Shown in pieces: positions 63,499 to 64,000 of a stretch of 64,000 bases of DNA. A program made the translations under genes and the position numbers. The DNA comes from Comamonadaceae bacterium (lineage in GTDB: Bacteria; Pseudomonadota; Gammaproteobacteria; Burkholderiales; Burkholderiaceae_C): positions 62,001-126,000 of the forward strand of contig JAIXSQ010000011.1 of NCBI GenBank assembly GCA_027484575.1, given 5' to 3'. How positions within the stretch are numbered: position 1 is the stretch's first letter; each line of letters begins with the position of its first letter. Under the pieces are notes generated by a model. The model did no database searches and had not been told where the DNA came from. It saw only the letters and a program-made list of their open reading frames with translations.

Positions 63499-64000
63499 TC
63501 AGGCCTTGGTGGTCTTCGTGTGCTTCTCGATCAGGGCGCGCGCGCCGTCGAGCAGCTTGCGGCCGTCGAAGCCGCGCTTGTTCATGTCCTCGACCCACTC
63601 GACCTCGAGCTGGCGCGAGCGGCGGCGGAACTCCTGGGCTTCGGCGGCGCCGATGGTGGAGATCTGGTTGCCCCGGTCGGCTGCCGACTTGCGGCCCGCG
63701 CCGTCGCCGGCCTGCTGGGTGCGGCCGAGGAACGCGCTGGTGCCCATGCCGGAGTTGGCGTCGATCACCTTCTGCAAGTCGGGCGGCAGGCTGTTGTACT
63801 TGGCCTTGTTCATCGCCATCACGAACGTGGTCGTGTACAGCGAGCCGCCGGCCGGGTCGAACTCGGCATGGAACTTGGTGAGCTCGTGCACCTTGACCGA
63901 GGGCACGACCTCCCAGGGAATCACGCAGCCGTTGATGGTGCCCTTGGACAGCGCGTCGGGGATCTGCGGCAGCGGCATGCCCACCGGCGTGGCGCCCAGC
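63499..64000 (-). CDS. TRAP transporter solute-binding protein (DctP family), 5' end outside window
   Basis: The C-terminal 166 residues of a DctP-like periplasmic binding protein: LGATPVGMPLPQIPDALSKGTINGCVIPWEVVPSVKVHELTKFHAEFD, LYTTTFVMAMNKAKYNSLPPDLQKVIDANSG, and WVEDMNKRGFDGRKLLDGARALIEKH. The frame stays open to the window edge, so the start is outside. Delivers organic acids to a TRAP permease; ligand unknown. Confidence 0.88.
   Translation of the reverse strand, partial: LGATPVGMPLPQIPDALSKGTINGCVIPWEVVPSVKVHELTKFHAEFDPAGGSLYTTTFVMAMNKAKYNSLPPDLQKVIDANSGMGTSAFLGRTQQAGDGAGRKSAADRGNQISTIGAAEAQEFRRRSRQLEVEWVEDMNKRGFDGRKLLDGARALIEKHTKTTKA

Noticed and set aside
63499..63984. Complete small protein starting at 63984
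   Set aside because: Reading continues in frame to the window edge with DctP-like sequence, so the internal ATG is not the start.

Overview
The window is high-GC chromosomal DNA from a betaproteobacterium, most likely order Burkholderiales (Comamonadaceae or Rubrivivax/Ramlibacter relatives). The evidence is very strong G/C third-position use, the rpsF-priB-rpsR-rplI-dnaB and thrS-infC-rpmI-rplT-pheST-ihfA-merR gene orders, two periplasmic Bug (tripartite tricarboxylate) binding proteins, and a histone-H1-like KKAAPAKKA protein. I see no insertion sequence, prophage, CRISPR array, rRNA or integrase. The DNA is densely coded and looks like native core plus niche genes.

Layout. 1-5.9 kb: divergent ppsR/ppsA, then a sodium:solute symporter with its DUF4212 partner. 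6.0-9.1 kb: ribosomal protein/primosome operon and dnaB. 9.1-13.6 kb (minus): bcp, a PIN-PhoH ATPase, and a DUF2844-DUF3443 secreted pair; the DUF3443 lipoprotein has the hallmarks of a pepsin-like aspartic protease. 13.7-20.1 kb: seven tightly coupled genes alaA-hom-thrC-mobB-moeA-moaD-moaE. 20.2-23.6 kb: MarR regulator divergent from a Bug protein and a flavin monooxygenase. 23.6-28.1 kb: clpB, acuI and a membrane J-domain protein. 28.3-33.0 kb: TonB receptor, YfiR-like protein and hybrid histidine kinase as one unit. 33.0-38.7 kb: Nudix/AraC divergent from an MFS carrier, gspA-gspB, bactofilin.

38.8-45.6 kb is an apparent catabolic locus of unknown substrate: sugar-phosphate-isomerase-like protein, DUF993 aldolase-like protein, Gfo/Idh/MocA dehydrogenase, Bug protein and TetR on the minus strand, and a divergent ThDP enzyme on the plus strand. 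The same 18-bp dyad-like element lies on both sides of tetR, so the two arms probably form one regulon. 45.6-51.6 kb: H1/SWIB protein, RraA-like protein, EamA transporter, isocitrate lyase with a repeated palindromic operator, a CHASE histidine kinase and a small zinc-ribbon protein. 51.6-59.8 kb: translation operon starting with a leader that looks like a thrS transcription attenuator, infC with an ATC start, a structured infC-rpmI spacer, pheST, ihfA, a MerR regulator and tRNA-Pro(GGG). 59.8-64.0 kb: cyclase-FHA protein paired with a Ser/Thr kinase, a Nudix hydrolase, and the 3' part of a TRAP binding-protein gene.

Promoters across the window share a recognisable form: a -10 such as TATAAT, TAGAAT, TAGCAT or TACAAT followed at once by a C/G-rich stretch (often CGCGGGC). 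Several lie so close to the start codon that the mRNA should be nearly leaderless. All functional statements come from reading the translated sequences; no database search was run.
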